Source: Akkermansiaceae bacterium (lineage in GTDB: Bacteria; Verrucomicrobiota; Verrucomicrobiia; Verrucomicrobiales; Akkermansiaceae). Taken from it: DNA of 64,000 bases. The translations under genes were made by a program, and so were the position numbers. The stretch lies in NCBI GenBank assembly GCA_017798145.1, contig CP059069.1, positions 853,226 through 917,225 on the forward strand, given 5' to 3'. The notes below the pieces were generated by a model, which saw nothing but the letters and a program-made list of their open reading frames with translations, ran no database searches and was not told the origin of the DNA. Positions 52,920 to 61,682 of the stretch are shown piece by piece. Within the stretch, counting starts at the first letter, position 1; the number at the start of each line of letters is the position of its first letter.

Positions 52920-53603
52920 ATGAACCGCTTTCCCAAGGCCATCGTCCTAGTCCTCATGCTTCTCGGCGCAGCTGCGCAGGCGGAGCATGTCATCGTGGCC
53001 GGTGGCCCGGCGCTCAGGAAATGGGAGAACTACCGTGTCAGCGATGATCAGCATGACCGCTGGTGGGCGAATTTCATCCGCGCCTCAACCCTGCGCATGG
53101 CCGAAGTCCGCCTCGCCTACGGCAAGGACGCCCCCCTTGTCTGGCTCGTCTATCGGCCCGGCTACGAGGCGCGCGGACGTGAGGACGGGAAACCCTACAC
53201 CCAGTGGATCGCCGAGCAGGCAGCCAAGCGCAAGGCCACCCTCATCTGGTTCAGCTCAGGCGGGGATTTCATCAACAAGTTCAATTCCCGCCCGCGCGGC
53301 TCCGTGGAAACCTTCGACTATTTCGGCCACTCCAACAAGTTCGCCTTTCTCTTCGAATACGGCAGCGAGATCATGGCCGCGTCCACCGCATGGCTCCACG
53401 AGCGCGATATCCCCCGCCTCAAATCCTCCGTCTTCAAAAGCCATGCCTATGCCAAATCATGGGGCTGTCACACCGGTGCCTCCATGTCCAAGGTCTGGAA
53501 AAGCCACATGGGCATCGGCCTCGAAGGCTGCATCGGCAAGACCCTCTACACCGAAGTCGGCCAAGGCCAGATGCCCAAAGGCTTCGGCGGTTGGACGCAG
53601 TAG
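52920..53603 (+). CDS. Secreted protein of unknown function with a His/Cys pair
   Basis: The 227-residue product has a signal peptide (MNRFPKAIVLVLMLLGAAAQ). I do not recognise the family. The mature part holds VDYFGHSNKF-like and KSWGCHTGASMSK-like motifs (actual residues H137 in TFDYFGHSNKFAF and C183 in AKSWGCHTGASMSK) separated by 46 residues. This order resembles caspase-like/clan CD peptidases, which have a His after a hydrophobic strand and a Cys after the next. That is a weak analogy; the flanking hydrophobic strands are not ideal. It starts 57 bp after the FtsB-like gene and may be co-transcribed with it. Confidence 0.7.
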   Translation: MNRFPKAIVLVLMLLGAAAQAEHVIVAGGPALRKWENYRVSDDQHDRWWANFIRASTLRMAEVRLAYGKDAPLVWLVYRPGYEARGREDGKPYTQWIAEQAAKRKATLIWFSSGGDFINKFNSRPRGSVETFDYFGHSNKFAFLFEYGSEIMAASTAWLHERDIPRLKSSVFKSHAYAKSWGCHTGASMSKVWKSHMGIGLEGCIGKTLYTEVGQGQMPKGFGGWTQ

Positions 53604-53705
53604 GCAACAATTGAAATCCTGAAACGCTCAAACAGGATTTCGCCATTCCTCACCCGACTCCAATTCCAGCTTCCCAGTATTTCAGATTTTCAGAATTCAC
53701 TCAAA

Positions 53706-54692
53706 ATGACCCTAACAGAACTCCAGTCCCTCCATTCCCTGCCGTTTTTTGATCTCATCCAGAAATCCCGGGAAGTCCACCAGGCAAACTGGGCCAACCC
53801 CGAGGTGCAGCTCTGCACCCTCCTCTCCATCAAGACCGGCGGCTGCTCCGAGGATTGTTCCTACTGCGCCCAGTCCGCACGCTATAATTCCGGCGTAGAG
53901 TCCGAGCGCCTGATGGCGAAGTGCGACATCATGGAGCGCGCCAAGATCGCCGCCGAGACCGGCTCCACCCGCTTCTGCATGGGCGCGGCATGGCGCGGTG
54001 TGCGCGGCGGCACGCAGCGCTTCGAGCAAGTCCTCGATATCATCCAGGACGTTTCCAAGCTCGGCATGGAAGTCTGCGTCACCCTCGGCGAGCTCGGCCC
54101 GGAGGAAGCGGTGCGGCTTAAGGAGGCGGGCGTCACCGCCTACAACCACAACCTCGACACCTCCCCGGAGCACTATCCGAACATCGTCACCTCCCATACC
54201 TACGAAGACCGCCTGCGCACCATTTCCAACGTCCAGAAAGCCGGCATGTCCGTCTGCTGCGGCGGCATCCTCGGCCTCGGCGAAACCATCACCGACCGCC
54301 TCCGCATGTTGGAAGTCATCTCGAACTTTGATCCCCAGCCGGAATCCGTGCCGATCAATTCCCTCATGCCCATGCCCGGCACCCCGCTTGCGGAAAACCC
54401 GCAGGTCGACACCTTCGACATCGTCCGCATGATCGCCGTCACCCGCATCGCGATCCCGAAGGCGAAAGTCCGCCTCTCCGCCGGCCGCACCCGCCTTTCC
54501 GACGAAGCGCAGGCACTCTGCTTCTTCGCCGGTGCTAACTCGATCTTCTACGGCGACAAGCTCCTCACCGCCAAGAACCCTACCGTCGAGAAAGACCAAA
54601 TACTCCTCGCAAAGCTCGGCCTCTCCCCGCTAGCCCCGGATGTTCCGACCGCATGCTGTTCTTCGGAGGAATGCGAGCCAGCACACGCCTGA
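53706..54692 (+). CDS. bioB: Biotin synthase
   Basis: The 328-residue product is a radical SAM enzyme with the CX3CX2C motif at C47, C51 and C54 (GGCSEDCSYCAQSA). BioB-specific segments are SARYNSGVESERLM, FCMGAAWRGVRGGTQRF, AYNHNLDTSPEHYPNIVTSH, CCGGILGLGETITDR and the Arg in RLSAGRTRLSDEAQALCF that binds the [2Fe-2S] site. It inserts sulfur into dethiobiotin. The rest of the biotin pathway is absent from this window. A Cys-rich CCSSEECEP tail is an unremarkable variation. Confidence 0.95.
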   Translation: MTLTELQSLHSLPFFDLIQKSREVHQANWANPEVQLCTLLSIKTGGCSEDCSYCAQSARYNSGVESERLMAKCDIMERAKIAAETGSTRFCMGAAWRGVRGGTQRFEQVLDIIQDVSKLGMEVCVTLGELGPEEAVRLKEAGVTAYNHNLDTSPEHYPNIVTSHTYEDRLRTISNVQKAGMSVCCGGILGLGETITDRLRMLEVISNFDPQPESVPINSLMPMPGTPLAENPQVDTFDIVRMIAVTRIAIPKAKVRLSAGRTRLSDEAQALCFFAGANSIFYGDKLLTAKNPTVEKDQILLAKLGLSPLAPDVPTACCSSEECEPAHA

Positions 54693-54754
54693 TAACACGG
54701 ACAAGCCGACGATTTCCGTTCCAACCTCACGCCTGTCTCATCTAGTCTGCGCAC

Positions 54755-56836
54755 GTGGCGGCGCCCCTGATCAGACCAGCATTGGAAATCGACGGAAAAT
54801 TCTTCCGCCGCAACGGTCGGCGCCTTTGGCTCAAAACCGTCACCTACGGCCCGTTTCCGCCGGAGAAGGAACCGCTTGCCGCCGTCGAGCTCGCAAGGAT
54901 CCGGGACGCCGGATTCGACTCGATACGGCTCTTCTCGCTGCCCGATCGCCAGCTCCTGGAAGCGGCGGAACGCTGCGGGGTGATCGTTTTCGCAGGGCTG
55001 GATTGGAATCACCACGAGGATTTCCTCTCGCAGCCCGGCATACTCTCCGCTGCGCGCATCCGGTTGGCGGGCTGGCTGGAAACCCACGCCAACCACCCCG
55101 CGCTGGCAGGGATATATGTGGGAAACGAAATCCCCTGCGACCTCGTCCGCTGGATGGGGCCGGCTCCCGTCCGCGAGGCCATCGAGGGACTCATCGAACT
55201 CGGCAAGCGCACCGCGCCCCATCTCCTTTTCGCCTACGCGAATTATCCCTCCACCGAATACCTCGAGCCCGGCACCGCCGATTTCTCCGCCTTCAACATC
55301 TACCTTGAGGAAAAGGAACCCTTCGCCGCCTACCTCCGCCGCCTCCAGAACATCGCGGGCGACCGCCCCTTGCTTGTTTCCGAATTCGGCATGGACACCC
55401 ACCGCAATTCCCCCGGCGCGCAGGCGCATTCCCTCGGCTGGGCCTTGGAAATTGCCCACCGGGAGGAAACCGCCGGATTCACCGCCTATGCCTGGAGCGA
55501 TCTCTGGATGAACGCCGGCCGCGAGATCCTCGACTGGAGCTTCGGCATCACCGACCGCATGGGAAACCCGAAACCCGCGCTCCAGGTTTGCCGCGACTTT
55601 TCACCCGCCCCGCCCGCAACCGGCCTGCGGTTTTCCGTCATCGTCTGCACCCGCAACGGCGGCGAGCGCATCGAGAATTGCCTCCGCGCCATCGCGGCCA
55701 TGGACGGCGGCCCCTACGAGACCCTTGTCATCGACGATGGCTCCGATGACGGCACCGCTAAGATCGTCTCCCGAAATTTCCCGAATGTGCGCCTGCTTTC
55801 CATCCCACCCTCCGGCCTGAGCGCGGCCCGCAACATCGGAGCGGATGCCGCCTCCGGGGACATCCTCGCGTTCACCGACGACGACTGCGAGCCCGACCGC
55901 GAGTGGCTCGTCCGCCTCGGGAAAGCGTTCCTCGATCCAGGAATCTCCGCCGCCGGCGGCCCCAACCTGCCGCCGCTGGCACGGACTCCGATTGAGGCGG
56001 TGATCCGCTCCGCACCGGGTGCACCGAGCCATGTTCTCCTTGACGACACCCGCGCGGAGCACCTGCCCGGCTGCAACATCGCGGTGAGGAAAGAGGTTTT
56101 CGCGGCGGTCGGCGGCTTCGATCCCATCTTCCGCACCGCCGGCGACGATGTGGATTTCTGCTGGCGGCTCAGCGACTCGGGCCACCGCCTCGGCTTCGTC
56201 CCCGGCGCATTCGTATGGCATTGGCGCAGGCCTTCGATCCGCGCCTTCCTGAGGCAGCAGATGGGTTATGGAAAAGCGGAGAAGCTCTTGCTCGCAAAGC
56301 ATCCGGTCCGCTTCGGGAAAAACGGTGACGCGCGCTGGACGGGTTTCGTCTATGGCGGCGGCGCGGTGGGGGTCGGCGAAACATCCATCATCTACCACGG
56401 CGCGATGGGACAAGCCGGTTACCAATCCATCGTCAACCGCATGCTGCCGCTCCGTCCCATCGATCCAACGTTCCGCGACTGCCGCACGGAATTTCTCCTC
56501 AGCTTTCTGAACCTCCTGCAACCCATGGCCCGCCGGTGGGCCAGAAACAGGCGTTTTAAGCTTCCGTCTTCAAAGGCTCTCCCTCCGCATCCTGAGCCCA
56601 CTCTCGAGTTCGGCATCCCCGGCGACGACACCACCTGCCGCGACCATCACCTCCGCGCCCTTCTGGAAAAAGGCTGGCAAGCGACGGGCGACACCGACCC
56701 ATGGGATCTGGAAAAAGGCGGCACCCGCATCCTCATCGCCACGGCCCGGCCCGGCCCGAACATGACCAACAACCTCTTCCGCGTATGGGGCAGCCCCGAA
56801 GCCGCGCTGGCCCTGCGAAGGGAGATTTCCGCCTGA
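54755..56836 (+). CDS. Glycoside hydrolase (TIM barrel) fused to a family 2 glycosyltransferase
   Basis: The 693-residue product starts at GTG 54755. Residues 1-285 form a GH2/GH5-like TIM barrel: GKFFRRNGRRLWLKTVTYGP, E125 in IYVGNEIPCD (likely acid/base), and E210 in LLVSEFGMDTH (likely nucleophile). Residues about 293-560 are a GT2 domain: FSVIVCTRNGGERIENCLRA, the DXD-like AFTDDDCEP, and GCNIAVRKEVFAAVGGFD, followed by EDxxxxRLxxxG-like GDDVDFCWRLSDSG. The C-terminal 130 residues are unassigned. No membrane helix is clear. A single chain that both makes and cuts glycosidic bonds may build or trim a surface glycan. Confidence 0.85.
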   Translation: MAAPLIRPALEIDGKFFRRNGRRLWLKTVTYGPFPPEKEPLAAVELARIRDAGFDSIRLFSLPDRQLLEAAERCGVIVFAGLDWNHHEDFLSQPGILSAARIRLAGWLETHANHPALAGIYVGNEIPCDLVRWMGPAPVREAIEGLIELGKRTAPHLLFAYANYPSTEYLEPGTADFSAFNIYLEEKEPFAAYLRRLQNIAGDRPLLVSEFGMDTHRNSPGAQAHSLGWALEIAHREETAGFTAYAWSDLWMNAGREILDWSFGITDRMGNPKPALQVCRDFSPAPPATGLRFSVIVCTRNGGERIENCLRAIAAMDGGPYETLVIDDGSDDGTAKIVSRNFPNVRLLSIPPSGLSAARNIGADAASGDILAFTDDDCEPDREWLVRLGKAFLDPGISAAGGPNLPPLARTPIEAVIRSAPGAPSHVLLDDTRAEHLPGCNIAVRKEVFAAVGGFDPIFRTAGDDVDFCWRLSDSGHRLGFVPGAFVWHWRRPSIRAFLRQQMGYGKAEKLLLAKHPVRFGKNGDARWTGFVYGGGAVGVGETSIIYHGAMGQAGYQSIVNRMLPLRPIDPTFRDCRTEFLLSFLNLLQPMARRWARNRRFKLPSSKALPPHPEPTLEFGIPGDDTTCRDHHLRALLEKGWQATGDTDPWDLEKGGTRILIATARPGPNMTNNLFRVWGSPEAALALRREISA

Positions 56837-56846
56837 ATCTTTTCCC

Positions 56847-57836
56847 ATGTCCCTGCTCACCAAAGACTACGACTACCACCTGCCGGAGGAACTCATCGCC
56901 TCCCGCCCGCTGCCCGAGCGCTCCGCTTCCAGGATGCTCGTCATCGAGCGTGAAACGGGAGCCATCTCACACCGCATGTTCGCCGATTTTCCGGAGTTCT
57001 TGCGCCCGGACGATCTCCTGGTTCTCAACGACACCCGCGTGATCCCCGCCCGCCTTTTTTCCGATGACGGGCGCACCGAGCTACTATGCCTCGACCGCCT
57101 CTCGCCCACACTCTGGCGATGCCTTGCAAAGCCGGGCAAGCGCATGAAAGAGGGCCGCACCGTCACCGTCGGCGGAACCACCGGAACCGTCGTGGAGGTC
57201 ATGGAAAACGGCGACCGCATCATACGCTGGGACGCGCCGCTGGACTTGGAAAAACACGGGCACCTCGCTTTGCCGCATTACATGGGGCGCGACGACGAGG
57301 ACTCCGACAAGGAACGCTACCAGACCGTTTTCGCAAAGGAGGAGGGAGCCATCGCCGCGCCCACCGCAGGCCTGCATTTCACCCCGGAGATGCTATCTGG
57401 CATCAAGCATGATTTCATCACCCTGCATGTCGGGGTAGGCACTTTCCGCCCCGTCACCGTGGAGGACATAGGCGCGCATGTGATGCACTCGGAAAAGTAT
57501 AGCGTCAGGCCGGAGGCGGCGGAACGGATCAACGCCGCCGGGCGGCTCATCGCTTGCGGAACCACCGTCACCCGCGTGCTCGAATCGCTGGCATCCGATG
57601 CGGCGCGGATCTGCCCTCAGGCGGCCATGAGCGGGGAAACCGATATCTTCCTGCACCCGCCATACCGCTTCAAGGCCGTCGATGCGCTGCTGACGAATTT
57701 CCACCTGCCGCAGTCCACCCTCATCATGCTCGTCTCCGCCCTGGCCGGCCGCGAGCTAACCCTCGAAGCCTATCGCCAGGCGGTCGCGGAGAGATACCGT
57801 TTCTATTCCTACGGCGATTGCATGCTGATCCTGTGA
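56847..57836 (+). CDS. queA: S-adenosylmethionine:tRNA ribosyltransferase-isomerase (QueA)
   Basis: The 329-residue product matches QueA: YDYHLPEELIASRPLPERSA, RPDDLLVLNDTRVIPARLF, AAPTAGLHFTPEML, ITLHVGVGTFRPV, MHSEKYSV and the C-terminal LLTNFHLPQSTLIMLVSALA and RFYSYGDCMLI. It transfers and isomerises the ribosyl part of SAM onto preQ1-modified tRNA to give epoxyqueuosine. It is close to usual length. It lies 10 bp after the GH-GT2 gene, so the two are probably co-transcribed. Confidence 0.95.
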   Translation: MSLLTKDYDYHLPEELIASRPLPERSASRMLVIERETGAISHRMFADFPEFLRPDDLLVLNDTRVIPARLFSDDGRTELLCLDRLSPTLWRCLAKPGKRMKEGRTVTVGGTTGTVVEVMENGDRIIRWDAPLDLEKHGHLALPHYMGRDDEDSDKERYQTVFAKEEGAIAAPTAGLHFTPEMLSGIKHDFITLHVGVGTFRPVTVEDIGAHVMHSEKYSVRPEAAERINAAGRLIACGTTVTRVLESLASDAARICPQAAMSGETDIFLHPPYRFKAVDALLTNFHLPQSTLIMLVSALAGRELTLEAYRQAVAERYRFYSYGDCMLIL

Positions 57837-57888
57837 TGCCCTGCTTCCTTTGGGTTGCAAGATTCATCCCCGCGTTCATCCTCACGCC

Positions 57889-59478
57889 ATGCCAACAGCC
57901 GCCTTTGGGAAACTTCCATTGTTACTGCCTCTCGTCGCCGCAGCAATGGTTGCAGGCTCCAACGCCCAACAGCTCACCAGCCGGGAGGTGCTTGTCGTTT
58001 ACAACAAGTCCGATCCGGAATCCGCCCGCCTCGCGGAGGTCTATCAGGAAGCCCGCGGCATTCCGGCCTCCCAGGTGCTGGGACTTGAGATGCCGCCCAA
58101 GCCGGATATCTCACGGGCGGAATACGATGAATCCATCCTCACCCCCCTGCGCGACCATTTCACCGACAGGGGCTGGTGGAAGCGCAGCCGCGACCCCCAG
58201 GGACTGCTCGTGCCCACGGAAAACCGCATCCGCGCCATCGTCCTCATGCGCGGGGTGCCGCTCCGCATCCAGCCCGCCCCGAAAGCCGCTCCCAAGGAGG
58301 GTGAGGCACCACCGGCGGATCCCATTGCCCCACGCGACGAGGCCTGCGTGGATTCCGAGCTTGCGCTTTTCGGCATCGAGGATCTGCCTTCGAAAGGTGT
58401 CCTGAAAAACGCTTTCTATCAGAGCGATTCGCCCCTCTCGAAGGCAAAGCTGCCCTATTTCGTGCTCACCTCACGCATCGATTCACCCGCCTACGCGATC
58501 TGCAAAAAAATGATCACGGACGCGGTGGCCACAGAAAAGCACGGCCTCTGGGGGCGCGCCTACGTGGACATCGCCAACAAATTCCCACAGGGCGACAAGT
58601 GGCTCAGCGACATCGTCGCAGAGAACATGCGCATGGGCATACCCACTGTCACAGACCGCTTCAACGACACCCTGCCGAAGAACTACCCGCTCACCGACGC
58701 CTCCATCTACTACGGCTGGTATGACTGGGATGTCAGCGGCCCATTCCTTGACCCCGGATTCATGTTCCGCCCCGGCGCTGTGGCGGTCCATCTGCATTCC
58801 TTCAGCGCACAGCAGCTCACGGATGCGCACAAGAACTGGAGCGCGCCGCTGCTCGTCCGTGGTGCCGCCGCAACGGTCGGAAATGTCTATGAGCCTTACC
58901 TGGACCTCACCCACCACTTCGAGATCCTACACGACAGGCTCCTGAAAGGCTGGACTTTCGCGGAGGCGGCGTGGGCCTCCATCCCCGTCGCCTCATGGCA
59001 GGGCGTTGTGCTTGGGGATCCGCTCTACCGCCCCTTTCTCCACATCGATGGCACCGGGACAAACCGCCCGGAAGACCGCGACTTCCGCGCCCTCCGGGCC
59101 GCCTCCCGCCAGTGGCCTGACGAGTCAGCCCTGCGGCGGGAAAAAATTTCCGGCGCGGCGGAGAAGCTGAAATCCGGCATTCTCGCGGAAGGGCTTGCCC
59201 TCGGATATCTGGAGGAAAGGGACATCGACAAAGCCCGGCTCTGGCTGGGCAAAGCCAAGGAATTCCACGAAAGGCCCGAGGACAAGCTCCGCCAGGACAT
59301 CCAGCTCATCGCCATCGAGCGGGAAATGAAAAACAACCCCGCCGCCATCAAGATGCTGCGCGAAGCCAAGGAAAGATACGGCAGCATCCCAGCCGCGGAT
59401 GCCCTCTCCGGCTGGCTTGACATCCTGGATCCCCCCCCGCCGCCGCCGGCCGATCCGACAAAGATCCCCAAGCAGTAG
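57889..59478 (+). CDS. TIGR03790 family protein
   Basis: The 529-residue product has a signal peptide (MPTAAFGKLPLLLPLVAAAM). TIGR03790 features follow: REVLVVYNKSDPESARLAEVYQ, ARGIPASQVLGLEMP, IRAIVLMRGVPLRI and YVDIANKFPQGDKW, plus a C-terminal segment (GAAATVGNVYEPYLDLTHHF, ASWQGVVLGDPLYRPF). The family occurs in Verrucomicrobiota, Planctomycetota and some other groups; its function is unknown. A C-terminal TPR-like helical stretch and a poly-Pro tail end it. ATG 57889 begins the leader; ATG 57850 would add 13 residues. Confidence 0.88.
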   Translation: MPTAAFGKLPLLLPLVAAAMVAGSNAQQLTSREVLVVYNKSDPESARLAEVYQEARGIPASQVLGLEMPPKPDISRAEYDESILTPLRDHFTDRGWWKRSRDPQGLLVPTENRIRAIVLMRGVPLRIQPAPKAAPKEGEAPPADPIAPRDEACVDSELALFGIEDLPSKGVLKNAFYQSDSPLSKAKLPYFVLTSRIDSPAYAICKKMITDAVATEKHGLWGRAYVDIANKFPQGDKWLSDIVAENMRMGIPTVTDRFNDTLPKNYPLTDASIYYGWYDWDVSGPFLDPGFMFRPGAVAVHLHSFSAQQLTDAHKNWSAPLLVRGAAATVGNVYEPYLDLTHHFEILHDRLLKGWTFAEAAWASIPVASWQGVVLGDPLYRPFLHIDGTGTNRPEDRDFRALRAASRQWPDESALRREKISGAAEKLKSGILAEGLALGYLEERDIDKARLWLGKAKEFHERPEDKLRQDIQLIAIEREMKNNPAAIKMLREAKERYGSIPAADALSGWLDILDPPPPPPADPTKIPKQ

Positions 59479-59516
59479 CCTTCCTTCGGGTTTGAAATCT
59501 TAAGTTTATAGCATCA

Positions 59517-60890
59517 GTGAACTACGGCTTCCTCCTAGAAAGCATCTGGCATCCTCCCTTGGCCTTCGAGGAGGTGGCCGCCCCGGCGCTGCCGCCGGAA
59601 CTCGAGCTCCAGGCGCTCTGGTTTTCCGGCGCCTTCGGGCGGGACTTCCGGCTCAAGGACGGGCGCAACTTGCGCATCACCCAGTTCGGCGAGTGGAACC
59701 ACGGCGCGGGCCCGGATTTCGCCCATGCGGCCATCGAGATCGATGGCTGCCATTTCACCGGCGACATTGAGATTGACTGCTCCAGTTCCGATTGGGAGGC
59801 GCACGGCCACTCGACCAATCCCGCCTTCACCAACACCATCCTGCACGTCGCCTTCCGCCCGGTCATGCGCGAGATGTTCGTCCGCACCGCAAACCACCGC
59901 CTGGTGCCGGAGCTCCTGATTTCGACAAGCCAGCTCGGCGAGGCGCTGCGCCTGCCCTTGCGGGAGACCGCCATTTCAGTCCCAGGCCGCTGCCTCCAGC
60001 CTTTGAAACGGATGCCGCGGCTCTCCGTGGAACGCCTGCTGCGGGAGGCTGCCCTGCGCCGCGCCTCCCAGAAGGCCTCACGCTTCATCCGCATGTCCGA
60101 GGCGCACGGCCTGGATGCCGCCCTTTTCCAGGCCACGGCGGAAACCCTAGGCTACGGCGGCAACTCACTGCCCATGAAACTTCTCGCCCAGAGGGCACCC
60201 ATCGCCACCCTGCGCGGAAATCCGGAGCAGGCGGAGGCCATGCTGCTGGGCACCGCCGGCTTCCTCGATGCGGATCTCTACAACCGCGCCCCGGTGGACA
60301 CCCGCGATTATCTCGCCGATCTCTGGGAAACCTGGTGGAAAATACGCCCCGAGCACGAAGCCCCGGAAAGCCGCAGCCCCGCCTGGAAAACCCACGGCCA
60401 ACGACCGGCGAACCATCCGCACCGCCGCGTCGGAGGGCTTTCCGCACTCGTCAGGCAGTGGCCTGAGTTCCGGGGTCTCGCCTTTGCCGCCCCGTTTTCC
60501 GTGAAGCCGCTCACCGATTTCCTCCACGGCCTGCGCCACGATTTCTGGTCCCACCACCACACGCTGACCTCGGAACGCAGCGGCCAAGCGATCTCGGTGT
60601 TCGGCAAAAGCCTGGCTCTGGAACTCGCCGCGAACCACCTCATCCCGCTGGCGCTCCACGAGAAACGCTTCACCTTTCAGGACTACCACAAGCAACGCCA
60701 CTCCGCCGTGAACCAAAAACTCAAACGCTGCGGCATACGCCTCTTCGGCTCCCAGGAAGCGGCAAAACCCTTCCTGAAACGCCTCTGCCACCATCAGGCG
60801 CTGCTTCAGCTCTATCACGATTTCTGCCTCGAAGATTTCTCGGGTTGCGAGAAATGCCCCTTCCCGGAGCAGCTTTCCCAATGGCGCTAA
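59517..60890 (+). CDS. DUF2851 family protein
   Basis: The 457-residue product starts at GTG 59517 (MNYGFLLESIWHPP) and matches DUF2851: QFGEWNHGAGPDFAHAAIEI, GDIEIDCSSSDWEAHGHSTN, NTILHVAFRP and, at the C-terminus, a cluster of Cys residues in HDFCLEDFSGCEKCPFPEQL. The family is found in Bacteroidota and Verrucomicrobiota; its function is unknown, though the opening domain has been compared with nuclease-like folds. It lies between the TIGR03790 gene and thiS; no functional link is evident. Confidence 0.87.
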   Translation: MNYGFLLESIWHPPLAFEEVAAPALPPELELQALWFSGAFGRDFRLKDGRNLRITQFGEWNHGAGPDFAHAAIEIDGCHFTGDIEIDCSSSDWEAHGHSTNPAFTNTILHVAFRPVMREMFVRTANHRLVPELLISTSQLGEALRLPLRETAISVPGRCLQPLKRMPRLSVERLLREAALRRASQKASRFIRMSEAHGLDAALFQATAETLGYGGNSLPMKLLAQRAPIATLRGNPEQAEAMLLGTAGFLDADLYNRAPVDTRDYLADLWETWWKIRPEHEAPESRSPAWKTHGQRPANHPHRRVGGLSALVRQWPEFRGLAFAAPFSVKPLTDFLHGLRHDFWSHHHTLTSERSGQAISVFGKSLALELAANHLIPLALHEKRFTFQDYHKQRHSAVNQKLKRCGIRLFGSQEAAKPFLKRLCHHQALLQLYHDFCLEDFSGCEKCPFPEQLSQWR

Positions 60891-60903
60891 GCAAAAACAC
60901 AAC

Positions 60904-61104
60904 ATGAGCATCCAACTCAACGGCAAGCCCCATCCCCTCACCGCACCCATCACCCTCTCCGCCCTGCTGGAGTCACTGGGGCTGGGCGGGAAACCCGTCG
61001 TCGCGGAGCTCAACGGCCAGCCCGTCCTGCCAAGAAATTTCCCCAGCTCCCAAATCCAGCCCGGAGACTCCCTGGAAATCATCACCCTCGCGGCAGGCGG
61101 GTGA
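60904..61104 (+). CDS. thiS: Sulfur carrier protein ThiS
   Basis: The 66-residue product has the ubiquitin-like ThiS pattern: a LNGKPHPL beta hairpin, LSALLESLGLGGKPVVAELNG, and the C-terminal GDSLEIITLAAGG. The final Gly-Gly is adenylated and thiocarboxylated to supply sulfur for the thiamine thiazole ring. No thiG or other thi gene is adjacent, which is somewhat unusual. It starts 13 bp after the DUF2851 stop. Confidence 0.92.
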   Translation: MSIQLNGKPHPLTAPITLSALLESLGLGGKPVVAELNGQPVLPRNFPSSQIQPGDSLEIITLAAGG

Positions 61105-61202
61105 ATTCAAAAATCACGCCTCCATCCTATTTTTCCCTTGCAAGCGGGCGGTCCCGGCACCCATCTTCCGCCCACGCCGCATCCAGCGGCATTCATTTCA
61201 AA

Positions 61203-61277
61203 TCCGGTGTAGCTCAGCGGCAGAGCGGGTGACTGTTAATCACTAGGTCGTAGGTTCGATCCCTACCGCCGGAGCCA
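61203..61277 (+). tRNA. tRNA-Asn (GTT)
   Basis: A 75-nt cloverleaf: acceptor arms TCCGGTG and CGCCGGA with one G-U pair, D stem GCTC/GAGC, anticodon stem GGTGA/TCACT (one G-U) around loop CTGTTAA with anticodon GTT at 61235-61237, and T arm GTAGG-TTCGATC-CCTAC. The 3' CCA is encoded. Asn tRNA with a GUU anticodon is one of the four tRNAs that receive queuosine at G34, and tgt lies 405 bp downstream. Confidence 0.96.
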
Positions 61278-61333
61278 TTTGAAACCCCGCACGGCCATTC
61301 CGCCCTCTGCCCCTCTTGCATTTCCCAGACCTG

Positions 61334-61678
61334 ATGTCCGCGATTCCCTGCCCGTTCTGCTCCATGGACGAAGTCCTGACCTTCCCAGGTCGCCACGAAT
61401 GCCTCACCTGCGGCCACGAATGGGCCTTGGACAAGAAAACCTCGGATGCCCCATCCGCTGGGCGCATCGTCAAGGACGCCCATGGCACTGTCCTGCTCAA
61501 CGGCGATATCGTCGCCATGGTCGCCGATCTCAAGCTCAAGGGCACCTCCGAAACCCTGAAAATCGGCACGAAATCCAAGCCCATCCGGCTCGTGGACGGC
61601 GACCATGAGATCGATTGCCGGATGAACGGCCTGTCGATCGCACTCAAAGCCTGCTACGTGAAAAAGGTCACCAGATAG
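61334..61678 (+). CDS. PhnA-like zinc-ribbon protein (YjdM family)
   Basis: The 114-residue product has an N-terminal zinc ribbon with CPFC and CLTC pairs (IPCPFCSMDEVLTF ... HECLTCGHEW). A small beta domain follows, with GTVLLNGDIVAMVADLKLKG and IRLVDGDHEIDCRMNG, matching PhnA/YjdM. Despite the name, YjdM is not required for phosphonate use and its function is unclear. I chose ATG 61334; TTG 61316 is an in-frame alternative. It ends 4 bp before tgt and may be in the same transcript. Confidence 0.88.
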   Translation: MSAIPCPFCSMDEVLTFPGRHECLTCGHEWALDKKTSDAPSAGRIVKDAHGTVLLNGDIVAMVADLKLKGTSETLKIGTKSKPIRLVDGDHEIDCRMNGLSIALKACYVKKVTR

Positions 61679-61682
61679 CCGG

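Noticed and set aside
61136-61165. TTGCAA plus CCATCT as a tRNA-Asn promoter
   Set aside because: The spacing is plausible (17 bp), but the -10 box is poor and the organism's promoter consensus is unknown.
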